A stretch of DNA of 64,000 bases, from contig NZ_JAZHRU010000001.1 in the NCBI RefSeq assembly GCF_036924525.1, positions 3,873,001 to 3,937,000 of the forward strand, read 5' to 3'. The notes beneath the pieces were generated by a model. It was not told the origin of the DNA. It saw nothing but the letters and a program-made list of their open reading frames with translations, and made no database searches. Shown in pieces: positions 17,405-24,897 of the stretch. Position numbers and translations under genes: made by a program. The DNA is from Bradyrhizobium sp. AZCC 1719. GTDB lineage: Bacteria; Pseudomonadota; Alphaproteobacteria; Rhizobiales; Xanthobacteraceae. Each line of letters opens with the position of its first letter. Position 1 is the stretch's first letter.

Positions 17405-18607
17405 ATGACGACCGTGCATACTGGAAGGCATTTTCTGCAGATTCCGGGACCGACCAATGTGCCGGACCGGGTGCTGCGCGCCATGGACATGCCGACCATG
17501 GACCACCGGGGTCCCGAGTTCGCCGAGGTTGGTTATGCCGTGCTGGCCGCCATGCAGCGGGTATTTCGCACCAAGCAGCCGGTAATCATCTATCCGTCGT
17601 CCGGCACGGGCGCATGGGAGGCGGCACTCGTCAATACGCTGCAGCCGGGCGACAAGGTGCTGATGGCGGAGACCGGGCAGTTTGCCGTGCTGTGGCGCGG
17701 CATCGCCGACAAGTTCAAGCTCGAAGTGGATTTCATTCCCGGTGACTGGCGTCATGGCGCCGACCTGGAGCAGATCGAGGCGCGGCTGTCGGCCGACAAG
17801 GCGCACAAGATCAAGGCCGTGTGCGTGGTTCACAACGAGACCTCGACCGGCTGCGTCAGCCATCCGCAGGACGTCCGCAAGGTTCTCGACCGCGTCAACC
17901 ATCCCGCGCTGCTGATGGTCGACACCATCTCTGGCCTGGGATCGCTGGAATATGAGCACGACGCCTGGGGCATCGACGTGTCGGTCGCCGGGTCGCAAAA
18001 GGGCCTGATGCTGCCGCCGGGTCTCGGCTTCAACGCCATCTCGGAAAAGGCGCTCGCGGTGGCGAAGGCCAATCCCGCGATGCGCTCCTATTGGGACTGG
18101 CAGGAAGTCATCGCGATCAACAAGGCGGGCACCTGGCCCTACACGCCGGCAACGAACCTGCTGTTCGGGCTGCGCGAAGCGGTGAAGATGCTCGAGGAGG
18201 AGGGTCTCGAGAACGTCTTCGCCCGCCATAAGCGCCACAGCGCCGCGACGCGCGCGGCGATCAAGGTGTGGGGCCTGGAAACGCAATGTCAGGAGCAGGG
18301 CGCGCATTCGCCCGCGCTGACCGGCGTCGTCATGCCGGAAGGTCATGACGCCGACAACTTCCGCAAGGTCGTGCTGGAAAACTTCGACATGTCGCTCGGC
18401 ACCGGCCTGAACAAGATCAAGGGTAAGGTGTTCCGTATCGGCCATATCGGGCACTTCAACGACCTGATGCTGATGGGCACGCTGTCGGGTGTCGAGATGG
18501 GTCTCGATCTCGCCAAGGTACCGCATCGCGGCGGCGGCGTGCTGGCGGCGATGGAAGTGCTCAAGGGACGCGATGTCGTGGCGATGCCGAAGGCCGCCGT
18601 TGCCTGA
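17405..18607 (+). CDS. Serine-glyoxylate-type aminotransferase (paralogue 2)
   Basis: A second 400-residue class V aminotransferase, colinear with the preceding gene across its whole length: GRHFLQIPGPTNVPDRVL, PSSGTGAWEAALVNTLQPG, HNETSTGCVS, MVDTISGLGSLEY, and the PLP lysine in AGSQKGLMLPPGLGF. The start is the ATG at 17405 with GGAAGG upstream; a longer in-frame extension does not resemble the family. The many differences between copies show this is an old duplication rather than an assembly artefact. The copies may differ in amino donor. It probably forms a unit with the crotonase gene 37 bases downstream. Confidence 0.92.
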   Translation: MTTVHTGRHFLQIPGPTNVPDRVLRAMDMPTMDHRGPEFAEVGYAVLAAMQRVFRTKQPVIIYPSSGTGAWEAALVNTLQPGDKVLMAETGQFAVLWRGIADKFKLEVDFIPGDWRHGADLEQIEARLSADKAHKIKAVCVVHNETSTGCVSHPQDVRKVLDRVNHPALLMVDTISGLGSLEYEHDAWGIDVSVAGSQKGLMLPPGLGFNAISEKALAVAKANPAMRSYWDWQEVIAINKAGTWPYTPATNLLFGLREAVKMLEEEGLENVFARHKRHSAATRAAIKVWGLETQCQEQGAHSPALTGVVMPEGHDADNFRKVVLENFDMSLGTGLNKIKGKVFRIGHIGHFNDLMLMGTLSGVEMGLDLAKVPHRGGGVLAAMEVLKGRDVVAMPKAAVA

Positions 18608-18644
18608 GGCCTGTTTGACCGAAACAAAAATAGAGAGAGCTGCG

Positions 18645-19442
18645 ATGAACGCTCCGGTAGCTTCGACCGAAGACCTGATCTATTCCGTCGAGGACGGCAT
18701 CGCCCGGCTGACGTTCAACCGTCCGCAGGCGCGCAATGCGCTGACCTTTGCCATGTACGAGCAGATGGCGGCGATCTGCGAGACCATCAACAATGATCGC
18801 TCGATCAAGGCGATGATCTTGACCGGCGCCGGCGACAAGGCGTTCGCATCGGGCACCGACATTTCGCAGTTCCGCGCCTTCAAGACCGCACAGGACGCGC
18901 TCGACTATGAGGCGCGGATCGACCGCGTGCTCGGTGCGCTGGAGGCCTGCCGGGTGCCGACGATCGCGGCGATTGCCGGCGCCTGCACTGGCGGCGGGGC
19001 TGGGATTGCGGCGTGCTGCGATATCCGCATTGGTACCGAAACAACGCGGATGGGTTTTCCGATCGCGCGTACGCTCGGCAATTGCCTGTCGATGTCCAAT
19101 ATCTCCAGGCTCGTTTCGCTGGTCGGCCCCGCGCGGACCAAGGACTTGATCTTCAAGGCGCGGCTGGTCGAGGCGCCGGAAGCGCTGGCGCTCGGGCTGC
19201 TCAATGAGATCGTGCCCGATGTCGCAACGTTGCAGCGCCGCGCCGACGAGACTGCGAAACTCGTTGCGAGCCATGCGCCGATCACGCTCGAAGTCACCAA
19301 GGAAGCGGTGCGCCGCATCCGGCGGACATTGACGCGTGACGAGGGCGAGGACCTGATCTTGCGCGCCTATATGAGCGAAGACTTCCGCGAGGGAATGGAC
19401 GCATTCCTCAACAAGCGCTCGCCGAACTGGAAGGGCAAATAG
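18645..19442 (+). CDS. Crotonase-family protein (enoyl-CoA hydratase-like) lacking both catalytic glutamates
   Basis: A 265-residue crotonase-fold protein starting at an ATG after AGAGAGAG. Family segments are RLTFNRPQARNALTFAMYE near 25, GAGDKAFASGTDISQF near 66, and AGACTGGGAGIAACCDIRIG near 110. Compared with active enoyl-CoA hydratases, the first catalytic Glu position is Gly (GGAGI) and the second is Ile (GFPIARTLG). It is therefore unlikely to be a standard hydratase and may be a CoA-ester hydrolase, lyase or isomerase of the superfamily. It closes the aminotransferase set and is followed by a terminator. Confidence 0.87.
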   Translation: MNAPVASTEDLIYSVEDGIARLTFNRPQARNALTFAMYEQMAAICETINNDRSIKAMILTGAGDKAFASGTDISQFRAFKTAQDALDYEARIDRVLGALEACRVPTIAAIAGACTGGGAGIAACCDIRIGTETTRMGFPIARTLGNCLSMSNISRLVSLVGPARTKDLIFKARLVEAPEALALGLLNEIVPDVATLQRRADETAKLVASHAPITLEVTKEAVRRIRRTLTRDEGEDLILRAYMSEDFREGMDAFLNKRSPNWKGK

Positions 19443-19455
19443 GTTACCCAAGCGT

Positions 19456-19797
19456 TCAGAACCGCCCACTATGGTAGGCGGCCTTTTTTGCCAATTCCAT
19501 ACCGAGGTCGAGCGCCGCGATACCTATTCTGTCGGAGGGCGTGGTGAGGCAACGTTGATCCATCCATGCGATGATCGCGTCGAAATCGCCGCCACCCACC
19601 ATGTCCCGCTCGCCGCTGATATTCAGGCCGCTGATAAATCCAACCAGCCAGGATTCAAAGCTTCCTTTGACGACCGCATTCTTCTTGCGGTTGGTCCAGG
19701 CCGTGCAGGTTTGAGAGCCCGCGCCAATTATTGAGGAACCGGCGTCCGCGGCGGTGGCAAGACAAGCCAGGAGAAAACCAATCGCGAACGCTTTCAT
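19456..19797 (-). CDS. Small exported protein of unknown function
   Basis: A 113-residue protein with a signal peptide (MKAFAIGFLLACLATAADAG). The mature part has paired cysteines (QTCTAWTNRKK and DQRCLTTP), the segment SWLVGFISGLN, and a helical C-terminus. I recall similar small secreted proteins in alphaproteobacteria with the pattern C-x-W...GFLSG...W-x-D-x-x-C, but no function is known to me. The ATG at 19797 places the signal peptide at the N-terminus; a longer in-frame extension lacks a leader. It stands alone, converging on the crotonase gene. Confidence 0.7.
   Translation of the reverse strand: MKAFAIGFLLACLATAADAGSSIIGAGSQTCTAWTNRKKNAVVKGSFESWLVGFISGLNISGERDMVGGGDFDAIIAWMDQRCLTTPSDRIGIAALDLGMELAKKAAYHSGRF
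19462..19489 (+). terminator. Rho-independent terminator after the crotonase gene
   Basis: CCGCC (19462-19466) pairs with GGCGG (19477-19481), extended by partial pairing inside the loop, and a run of six T residues follows (19484-19489). It ends the rightward aminotransferase-crotonase transcript. The hairpin overlaps the last codons of the leftward small-protein gene. Confidence 0.65.
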
Positions 19798-19844
19798 GTT
19801 TCTTCGCCGACCATTATTCGTCGGATCGTAGCGCAACAGGGCGG

Positions 19845-20216
19845 CTACTTCTTGAGACAAAGACCAACGGCCGGACCCGTGCCGCACTTGGCGCCATCGG
19901 GGGTACCGCCGGACGGACAGAACACCGACACCAGGTTTTCATTGGCATCGCAGCCGACCTCGCCGCTGGCCTGAACCGACCTGATGGAAGTGCCAGCCGG
20001 TCCGGGATCGCCCTTCGGACCGGGCACACCCTGCGGTCCCTGTGGCCCTTGGGGACCCTGTTGCCCTTGAGGGCCGGGCACGCCTTGCAGGCCCTGTACG
20101 CCCTGCGGACCGGCCGGTCCTTGTGGGCCGGTATCCCCTTTCGGTCCTGGATCCCGTCCGCACCCCGCGAGGGTCAGCGCCGCACCCATGAGGGCGGTCA
20201 CCAAAATCCTTCTCAT
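19845..20216 (-). CDS. Collagen-like lipoprotein
   Basis: A 123-residue protein with a type II signal peptide whose lipobox is LAGC (Cys19). Straight after it comes an uninterrupted run of about 17 Gly-X-Y triplets ([16 protein letters not shown]..., residues about 23-75) rich in Pro and Gln, a collagen-like triple-helix repeat. The remainder is a short globular tail with four cysteines ([26 protein letters not shown]). The lipid anchor with a trimeric stalk suggests a cell-surface or periplasmic rod. AGGAGGAGAGG precedes the ATG. Bacterial collagen-like lipoproteins are known, but the role of this one is unknown. Confidence 0.88.
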   Translation of the reverse strand: MRRILVTALMGAALTLAGCGRDPGPKGDTGPQGPAGPQGVQGLQGVPGPQGQQGPQGPQGPQGVPGPKGDPGPAGTSIRSVQASGEVGCDANENLVSVFCPSGGTPDGAKCGTGPAVGLCLKK

Positions 20217-20461
20217 TCAGCCTCTCCTCCTGATGTTTCTTGTAGCGTGCATTAAACGGGCTCACTCGCCGCCGCACAACGGAAAAGCGGCGAGACTGAA
20301 TTCGGCTGTTCGTAGCAGCAGGCCCTCCTGCTGGAAGAATTTGCACCTGATGCGAAAGTCATGATGCGAAAGTCATGGGCGGCACATTGCGGTGCAGCTT
20401 GAACTCTGATCGGTTCGCTCGCAAGATGTGGCAACCATGCAAATACATAGGGAAGAAGCAC
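20217..20461. promoter_or_regulatory. Divergent gap between the collagen-like lipoprotein and TctC genes
   Basis: A 245-base region that must carry the promoters of the leftward lipoprotein gene and the rightward receptor gene. I see a short direct repeat (TGATGCGAAAGTCATG-like, about 20348-20377) but no convincing promoter hexamers or operator. Confidence 0.3.
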
Positions 20462-21448
20462 GTGGGACAGATCCTCAAAGCCGCGGCCGCCTTGACGGCT
20501 ATGATCGCAACCACCCCTGCGTTTGCCGCTTGGGAGCCGACCAAGCCGGTGGAAATCGTGGTCGCGGCCGGCGCCGGCGGTGCCTCCGACCAGATGGCGC
20601 GGATGATGCAGGCGGCGATCCAAAAGAACAACCTGATGAAGCAGCCGATGGTTGTGTCGCTCAAGGGCGGGGCGTCCGGCGCCGAGGCGCTGATGTACAT
20701 GAAATCCAGCGACGGCGATCCCAACAAGGTGCTGGTCGCCTATTCGCTGATCTACATGCTGCCGCTGTCGGCCAAGATCCCGTTCAACTGGCGTGACCTG
20801 ACGCCGGTGTCGGTGGTCGCGCTCGACCAGTTCGTGCTGTGGGACAATGCCGACGGCCCCAAGACGGTGAAGGATTTTATCGCGGCCGCCAAGGCGGCGA
20901 GCTCGCCGTTCAAGATGGGCGGCACCGGCTCCAAGCGCGAGGACCATGTGCTGACGGTTTTCATGGAGCAGAAGACCGGCGCGAAGTTCTCCTATCTGCC
21001 CTACAAGTCCGGCGGCGAGGCGGCGACGCAGCTTGTCGGCAAGCACACCGAAGCCAATGTCAATAACCCGTCTGAAAACCTCGAAGTCTGGCGCGCCGGC
21101 CAGGTCCGTGCGCTGTGCGTATTCGACAAGGAGCGCATTTCCTACAAGACCAAGGTCACGGAGACGCAATCCTGGAATGACGTCCCGACCTGCAAGGAGG
21201 AAGGGCTCGACGTGCAGTACCTGATGCTGCGCGCGATGTTCCTGCCCGGCAAGGTGACACCGGAGCAGCAGGCGTTCTATGTCGATCTGTTCCAGAAGGT
21301 GACGCAGACGCCGGAATACAAGGACTACATGGAGAAGCAGGCACTGAAGCCGATCTTCCTCACCGGCAAGGACATGCTGAAATTCCTCGAAGAGGACGAC
21401 AAGCTGAATGCCTCGCTCATGAAGGAAGCGGGCTTCGTCGCGAAGTAA
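20462..21448 (+). CDS. tctC: TctC/Bug-family substrate-binding protein of a complete TTT system
   Basis: A receptor of about 328 residues. The GTG at 20462 (GGGAAG upstream) gives a proper signal peptide (VGQILKAAAALTAMIATTPAFA) ahead of the Bug-type start WEPTKPVEIVVAAGAGGASD. Longer in-frame starts would bury the leader. The AGAGGASDQMARMMQ loop corresponds to the ligand-binding loop of TctC proteins. The matching TctB and TctA genes lie 2.8 and 3.4 kb downstream on the same strand, separated by the class II aldolase gene (opposite strand), mtnP and mtnA. That makes methylthio- or deoxy-sugar-related compounds candidate ligands, as an inference. Confidence 0.9.
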   Translation: MGQILKAAAALTAMIATTPAFAAWEPTKPVEIVVAAGAGGASDQMARMMQAAIQKNNLMKQPMVVSLKGGASGAEALMYMKSSDGDPNKVLVAYSLIYMLPLSAKIPFNWRDLTPVSVVALDQFVLWDNADGPKTVKDFIAAAKAASSPFKMGGTGSKREDHVLTVFMEQKTGAKFSYLPYKSGGEAATQLVGKHTEANVNNPSENLEVWRAGQVRALCVFDKERISYKTKVTETQSWNDVPTCKEEGLDVQYLMLRAMFLPGKVTPEQQAFYVDLFQKVTQTPEYKDYMEKQALKPIFLTGKDMLKFLEEDDKLNASLMKEAGFVAK

Positions 21449-21453
21449 CGCGC

Positions 21454-22104
21454 TTACTCCTCCGCGTGGCCGTATCCGGCCATGCGGAGGCGGACTTTTT
21501 CGATTTCCTCCTTTGAAAGGAGTGGCGGCGTGCCGATTTGCAGGCAGCCGTGATATTGCCGCGCCAGCGTCTCGACCTCGACCGCAAGCCACATCGCCTT
21601 TGCCAGCGACGGCCCGACCGCGATCATGCCGTGATGTTCGAGCAGGCAGGCCAGCCGTCCCTCCAGCGCGCGGACAGCGTGTTCGGAGAGCTCCTGGGTG
21701 CCGAAGGTCGCATACGGCGCGCAGCGGATGGTGTCGCCACCGGCGACGGCCACCATGTAGTGCACCGGCGGAATCTCCATGCCCATGATCGCCAGCATGG
21801 TCGAGTAGGGCGGATGGGTGTGGACGATCGCCTGCACCTCCGGGCGGGCCTTGAGGATGTCGCGGTGAAACCGCCACTCGCTCGATGGCCGCTGGGCGGG
21901 GTCGTGGTTGCCGTCGAGGTGCATGTAGACGATCTGCTCGGGCTTCATCGCCTCGTAGGGCGTGCTGGTCGGGGTGATCAGCATGCCATCGCCATGGCGC
22001 AGGCTGATATTGCCCGACGTGCCCTGATTGATGCCAAGCGCATTCATGCGCAGGCAGGCATCGATGATCGACTGGCGTTTTTCCCGGTCTTTCGTGGTCG
22101 GCAT
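21454..22104 (-). CDS. Class II aldolase/adducin family protein, probable MTRu-1-P aldolase (Ald2-like)
   Basis: A 216-residue class II aldolase of the FucA/AraD fold. Signature parts are NQGTSGNISLRHGDGMLITPT (substrate phosphate loop), the zinc-binding HTHPPYS segment, and LLEHHGMIAVG carrying the later zinc histidine. The ATG at 22104 begins the family homology; a longer frame is not supported. The gene is divergent from mtnP-mtnA with 91 bases between them. In the DHAP shunt described in Rhodospirillum rubrum and some E. coli, exactly this aldolase class cleaves 5-methylthioribulose-1-phosphate (or 5-deoxyribulose-1-phosphate) into DHAP and an aldehyde. Family assignment is firm; the specific substrate is inferred from context. 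Confidence 0.85.
   Translation of the reverse strand: MPTTKDREKRQSIIDACLRMNALGINQGTSGNISLRHGDGMLITPTSTPYEAMKPEQIVYMHLDGNHDPAQRPSSEWRFHRDILKARPEVQAIVHTHPPYSTMLAIMGMEIPPVHYMVAVAGGDTIRCAPYATFGTQELSEHAVRALEGRLACLLEHHGMIAVGPSLAKAMWLAVEVETLARQYHGCLQIGTPPLLSKEEIEKVRLRMAGYGHAEE
21459..21500 (+). terminator. Strong terminator after the TctC gene
   Basis: CCTCCGC (21459-21465) and GCGGAGG (21484-21490) frame an inner TGGCC/GGCCA stem, giving a long GC-rich hairpin, followed by CGGAC and five T residues (21496-21500). It lies inside the 3' end of the convergent aldolase gene, so the coding sequence of one gene doubles as the terminator of the other. Its presence suggests tctC is transcribed separately from tctBA. 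Confidence 0.65.
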
Positions 22105-22195
22105 TTCGAACCCTCTTGCAGCCCGCGGACAATGCTTGAATATTGCGTCGCAGTATAGTCGAACATCTTCCGTGTAATCGTAAGTGGGAGAAGTC

Positions 22196-23071
22196 ATGAC
22201 GCGTGCCGTGCTTGGCATCATCGGTGGATCCGGCATCTACGACCTGCCGGGGCTGGAGGATGTCCGCGAGGAAACCATCGAGAGCCCCTGGGGCGAGCCG
22301 TCCGCGCCGCTGATGCGCGGCATCATCGCAGGGCTTCCGGTCGCGTTCCTGCCACGGCATGGCAAGGGGCATGTGCTCTCGCCCTCCGACATCAACTACC
22401 GCGCCAATATCGACGTGCTGAAACGGGCAGGGGTTACCGACCTGGTTTCGCTGTCGGCCTGCGGCTCCTTCAAGGAGGAACTGCCGCCCGGCACGTTTGT
22501 GCTGGTCGATCAGTTCGTCGACCGCACCTACCGCCGTGAGAGCTCGTTCTTCGGCAAGGGTTGCGTCGCCCACGTCTCGATGGCCCATCCGGTTTCGCCG
22601 CGGCTGCACGTGCATCTGGCGGCAGCGGCCGAGGCTGAGGGGATCGCGGCGGTGCGGGGCGGCACCTATGTCTGCATGGAAGGGCCGCAGTTCTCCAGCC
22701 TCGCGGAGAGCCAGACCTACAAGGCGCAGGGTCATTCGGTGATTGGCATGACCAACATGCCCGAGGCAAAACTCGCCCGCGAGGCCGAGATCTGTTACGC
22801 CAGCGTGGCGATGGTCACCGATTACGATTGCTGGCATCCTCATCATGAGGCCGTCACCGTGCAGGATATCATTCGCGTGCTGAACTCGAATGCCGGCAAG
22901 GCCAAGGCGCTGGTCGCGCGTCTCGCCCGGGATTTCCCGCGTGAGCATGAGCCGTGCCCGATCGGCTCGGACAAGGCGCTGGACACCGCCCTGATCACGG
23001 CGCCGGAAGCGCGCGATGCAAAATTGCTCGCCAAGCTCGATGCGGTGGCGGGGAGGGTGTTGAACTCATGA
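22196..23071 (+). CDS. mtnP: S-methyl-5'-thioadenosine phosphorylase
   Basis: A 291-residue purine nucleoside phosphorylase of the MTAP group. Key parts are [15 protein letters not shown] at the N-terminus, [20 protein letters not shown] (phosphate-binding HG and R), [14 protein letters not shown] (the MEGP nucleoside site), and [21 protein letters not shown] with the conserved Asn-Met-Pro and Glu, then VTDYDCWH. It releases adenine from MTA (and often 5'-deoxyadenosine) to give the ribose-1-phosphate. The ATG at 22196 follows GGGAGAAG and is preferred over a GTG at 22184. The stop overlaps the mtnA start (ATGA), so the two are co-translated. Confidence 0.95.
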   Translation: MTRAVLGIIGGSGIYDLPGLEDVREETIESPWGEPSAPLMRGIIAGLPVAFLPRHGKGHVLSPSDINYRANIDVLKRAGVTDLVSLSACGSFKEELPPGTFVLVDQFVDRTYRRESSFFGKGCVAHVSMAHPVSPRLHVHLAAAAEAEGIAAVRGGTYVCMEGPQFSSLAESQTYKAQGHSVIGMTNMPEAKLAREAEICYASVAMVTDYDCWHPHHEAVTVQDIIRVLNSNAGKAKALVARLARDFPREHEPCPIGSDKALDTALITAPEARDAKLLAKLDAVAGRVLNS

Positions 23072-24171
23072 AGGTCGATGGCCGGCATTTTCGCAGCATC
23101 TGGCTCGAGGACGACGGCTGCACGGTCGGCGCGATCGACCAGCGGCGATTGCCGCATGAATTCGTGGTGGCGCGTATCGCGAGCGCCGCGGATGCGACCG
23201 AGGCTATCCGCTCGATGCTGGTGCGCGGCGCGCCGCTGATCGGCGCGACTGCGGCTTACGGCATGGCAATCGCCATGCGCACGGACGCTTCCGATGCGGC
23301 GCTCGATCGCGCCTATGCCATGCTGCTGGCGGCACGGCCGACGGCGATCAACCTGAAATGGGCGCTTGACGAGATGGCGCGCTTGCTTCGGCCGCTGCCG
23401 GCGTCGGAACGCGTCGCGGCAGCCTACCAGCGCGCCGGCGAAATCGCCGATGAGGACGTCGCGATCAACCAGGGGATCGGCCGGCATGGTCTGGCGCTGA
23501 TCGAACAGATCGCGGCAACGAAGCAGCCGGGCGAGCCGATCAATATCCTGACCCATTGCAATGCCGGCTGGCTCGCGACGGTGGACTGGGGCACGGCCAC
23601 GGCGCCGATCTACCTTGCCCATGATAGCGGCCTGAAGATCCATGTTTGGGTCGACGAGACCCGGCCGCGCAACCAGGGCGCTTCGCTGACTGCCTGGGAA
23701 CTCGGGCACCACGGCGTGCCGCACACGGTGATCGCCGACAATACCGGCGGCCATCTGATGCAGCACCACATGGTCGATCTCGCGATCGTCGGCACTGATC
23801 GGGTGACAGCCAGTGGCGATGTCTGCAACAAGATCGGCACCTATCTGAAGGCGCTCGCCGCCCACGACAACGGCGTGCCGTTCTATGTTGCACTGCCGTC
23901 GCCCACCATCGATTTCAGCATCGACGACGGCATCAGGCAGATTCCGATCGAGCAGCGCAGCACGGAGGAGGTGGCGACCATGACCGGCCGCACCGCCGAT
24001 GGGCGTGTCGAGACCGTGCGCGTGGTTCCCGACGGGTCGCCGGTTGCCAATTACGCCTTCGACGTCACGCCGGCGCGGCTGGTGACGGGCTTGATCACCG
24101 AGCGCGGCCTGCTGCGGCCCGATCGTGCTGCACTTGCGAGCGCATTTCCGGAGCGCAGCGCCGGACATTGA
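23068..24171 (+). CDS. mtnA: S-methyl-5-thioribose-1-phosphate isomerase
   Basis: A 367-residue isomerase of the eIF2B-like family converting methylthioribose-1-phosphate to methylthioribulose-1-phosphate. Visible are the substrate loop [18 protein letters not shown] (about 50-67), the catalytic Cys164 in [18 protein letters not shown], and the catalytic Asp244 in [21 protein letters not shown]. The start is fixed by the ATGA overlap with mtnP; a much longer open frame upstream lies inside mtnP. No mtnB, mtnC or mtnD genes of the universal methionine salvage route follow; an aldolase gene is divergent instead. Confidence 0.96.
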   Translation: MKVDGRHFRSIWLEDDGCTVGAIDQRRLPHEFVVARIASAADATEAIRSMLVRGAPLIGATAAYGMAIAMRTDASDAALDRAYAMLLAARPTAINLKWALDEMARLLRPLPASERVAAAYQRAGEIADEDVAINQGIGRHGLALIEQIAATKQPGEPINILTHCNAGWLATVDWGTATAPIYLAHDSGLKIHVWVDETRPRNQGASLTAWELGHHGVPHTVIADNTGGHLMQHHMVDLAIVGTDRVTASGDVCNKIGTYLKALAAHDNGVPFYVALPSPTIDFSIDDGIRQIPIEQRSTEEVATMTGRTADGRVETVRVVPDGSPVANYAFDVTPARLVTGLITERGLLRPDRAALASAFPERSAGH

Positions 24172-24231
24172 CGCCGGCGACGTCGGCACGTATCCCCGTT
24201 TAGGACTGTCGTATCGGGGGTCACCATCTCC

Positions 24232-24774
24232 ATGTCCAATACCGACATCGAAATCGTCGTCGAGGATCCGACCGCGCCGGAGGCGGACTCGCCTCAGATG
24301 GCGAGCGTTCGGGTGGTCGACGTGGTCGTCTGCCTTCTGCTTCTCGCGCTTGCGCTGACGCTCGGTTTTGACAACTGGCGGACAGGAGCGGGCTGGGAAT
24401 CCACCGGTCCGCAGCCCGGCTATTTTCCGTTCTATCTGTCGATCATCCTCGGTAGCGCCAGCCTCTACGGCCTGGTTGCGGCGTTCCTGTCGCGCCGGGA
24501 AGCCTCCGAATCCTTCGTGACGCAAGCGCAGCTTCGCCGCGTGATGGCGGTGTTCGTGCCGACGGTTCTGTTCTGCCTCGCCACCCAATTCCTCGGGCTC
24601 TATGTCGCAAGCTTCCTTTTGATCTCCTGCTTCATGCGTCTGGTCGGCAAGATCGCATTGTGGAAGTCGCTGCTCACCGCCTTCGTGTTTACCGCTGCGA
24701 TGTTCGTGACCTTCGACGTCGCCTTCGACGTCATCATGCCAAAGGGCCCGCTCGAAGCGGCGCTCGGCCGCTAA
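24232..24774 (+). CDS. tctB: TctB-family small permease subunit of the TTT system
   Basis: A 180-residue membrane protein with about four hydrophobic segments: near 25-45 (VVDVVVCLLLLALALTLGF), 65-85, 105-130 and 140-165. The GPQPGYFPFYLSIILG motif between the first two is typical of TctB (DUF1468) proteins. It lies 60 bases after mtnA on the same strand and 123 bases before tctA. TctB forms the membrane complex with TctA and receives solute from TctC. Confidence 0.9.
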   Translation: MSNTDIEIVVEDPTAPEADSPQMASVRVVDVVVCLLLLALALTLGFDNWRTGAGWESTGPQPGYFPFYLSIILGSASLYGLVAAFLSRREASESFVTQAQLRRVMAVFVPTVLFCLATQFLGLYVASFLLISCFMRLVGKIALWKSLLTAFVFTAAMFVTFDVAFDVIMPKGPLEAALGR

Positions 24775-24795
24775 TGGACCTGGCATGACTCTTTC

Positions 24796-24878
24796 CGTCA
24801 TTGCGAGGAGCGAAGCGACGAAGCAATCCATTCTTGCTTTGCTGCACCATGGATTGCTTCGCTTCGCTCGCAATGACG
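24796..24878. repeat. REP-like intergenic inverted repeat
   Basis: The left arm (24796-24830, beginning CGTCATTGCGAGGAGCGAAG) and the right arm (24850-24878, ending CTCGCAATGACG) form an almost complete stem of about 29 base pairs around a roughly 20-base centre; the left arm carries a few extra bases. I recall this CGTCATTGCGAG... unit as a frequent dispersed intergenic repeat in Bradyrhizobium and relatives. Here it sits inside the tctB-tctA gap, where the transcript would form a strong hairpin. Confidence 0.8.
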
Positions 24879-24897
24879 AAATGTTGGGAATCATCTG

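Noticed and set aside
15980..18526. An 848-codon minus-strand open frame opposite the two aminotransferases
   Set aside because: Shadow of the plus-strand genes; no recognisable domain, and its internal similarity simply reflects the aminotransferase duplication.
16061..18607. Tandem aminotransferase genes as an assembly artefact
   Set aside because: The copies differ throughout in protein and DNA and have different flanking sequence, so they are true paralogues.
20252..22948. An 898-codon minus-strand open frame over tctC and mtnP
   Set aside because: Antisense to well-supported genes; only the separate aldolase frame on this strand has family motifs.
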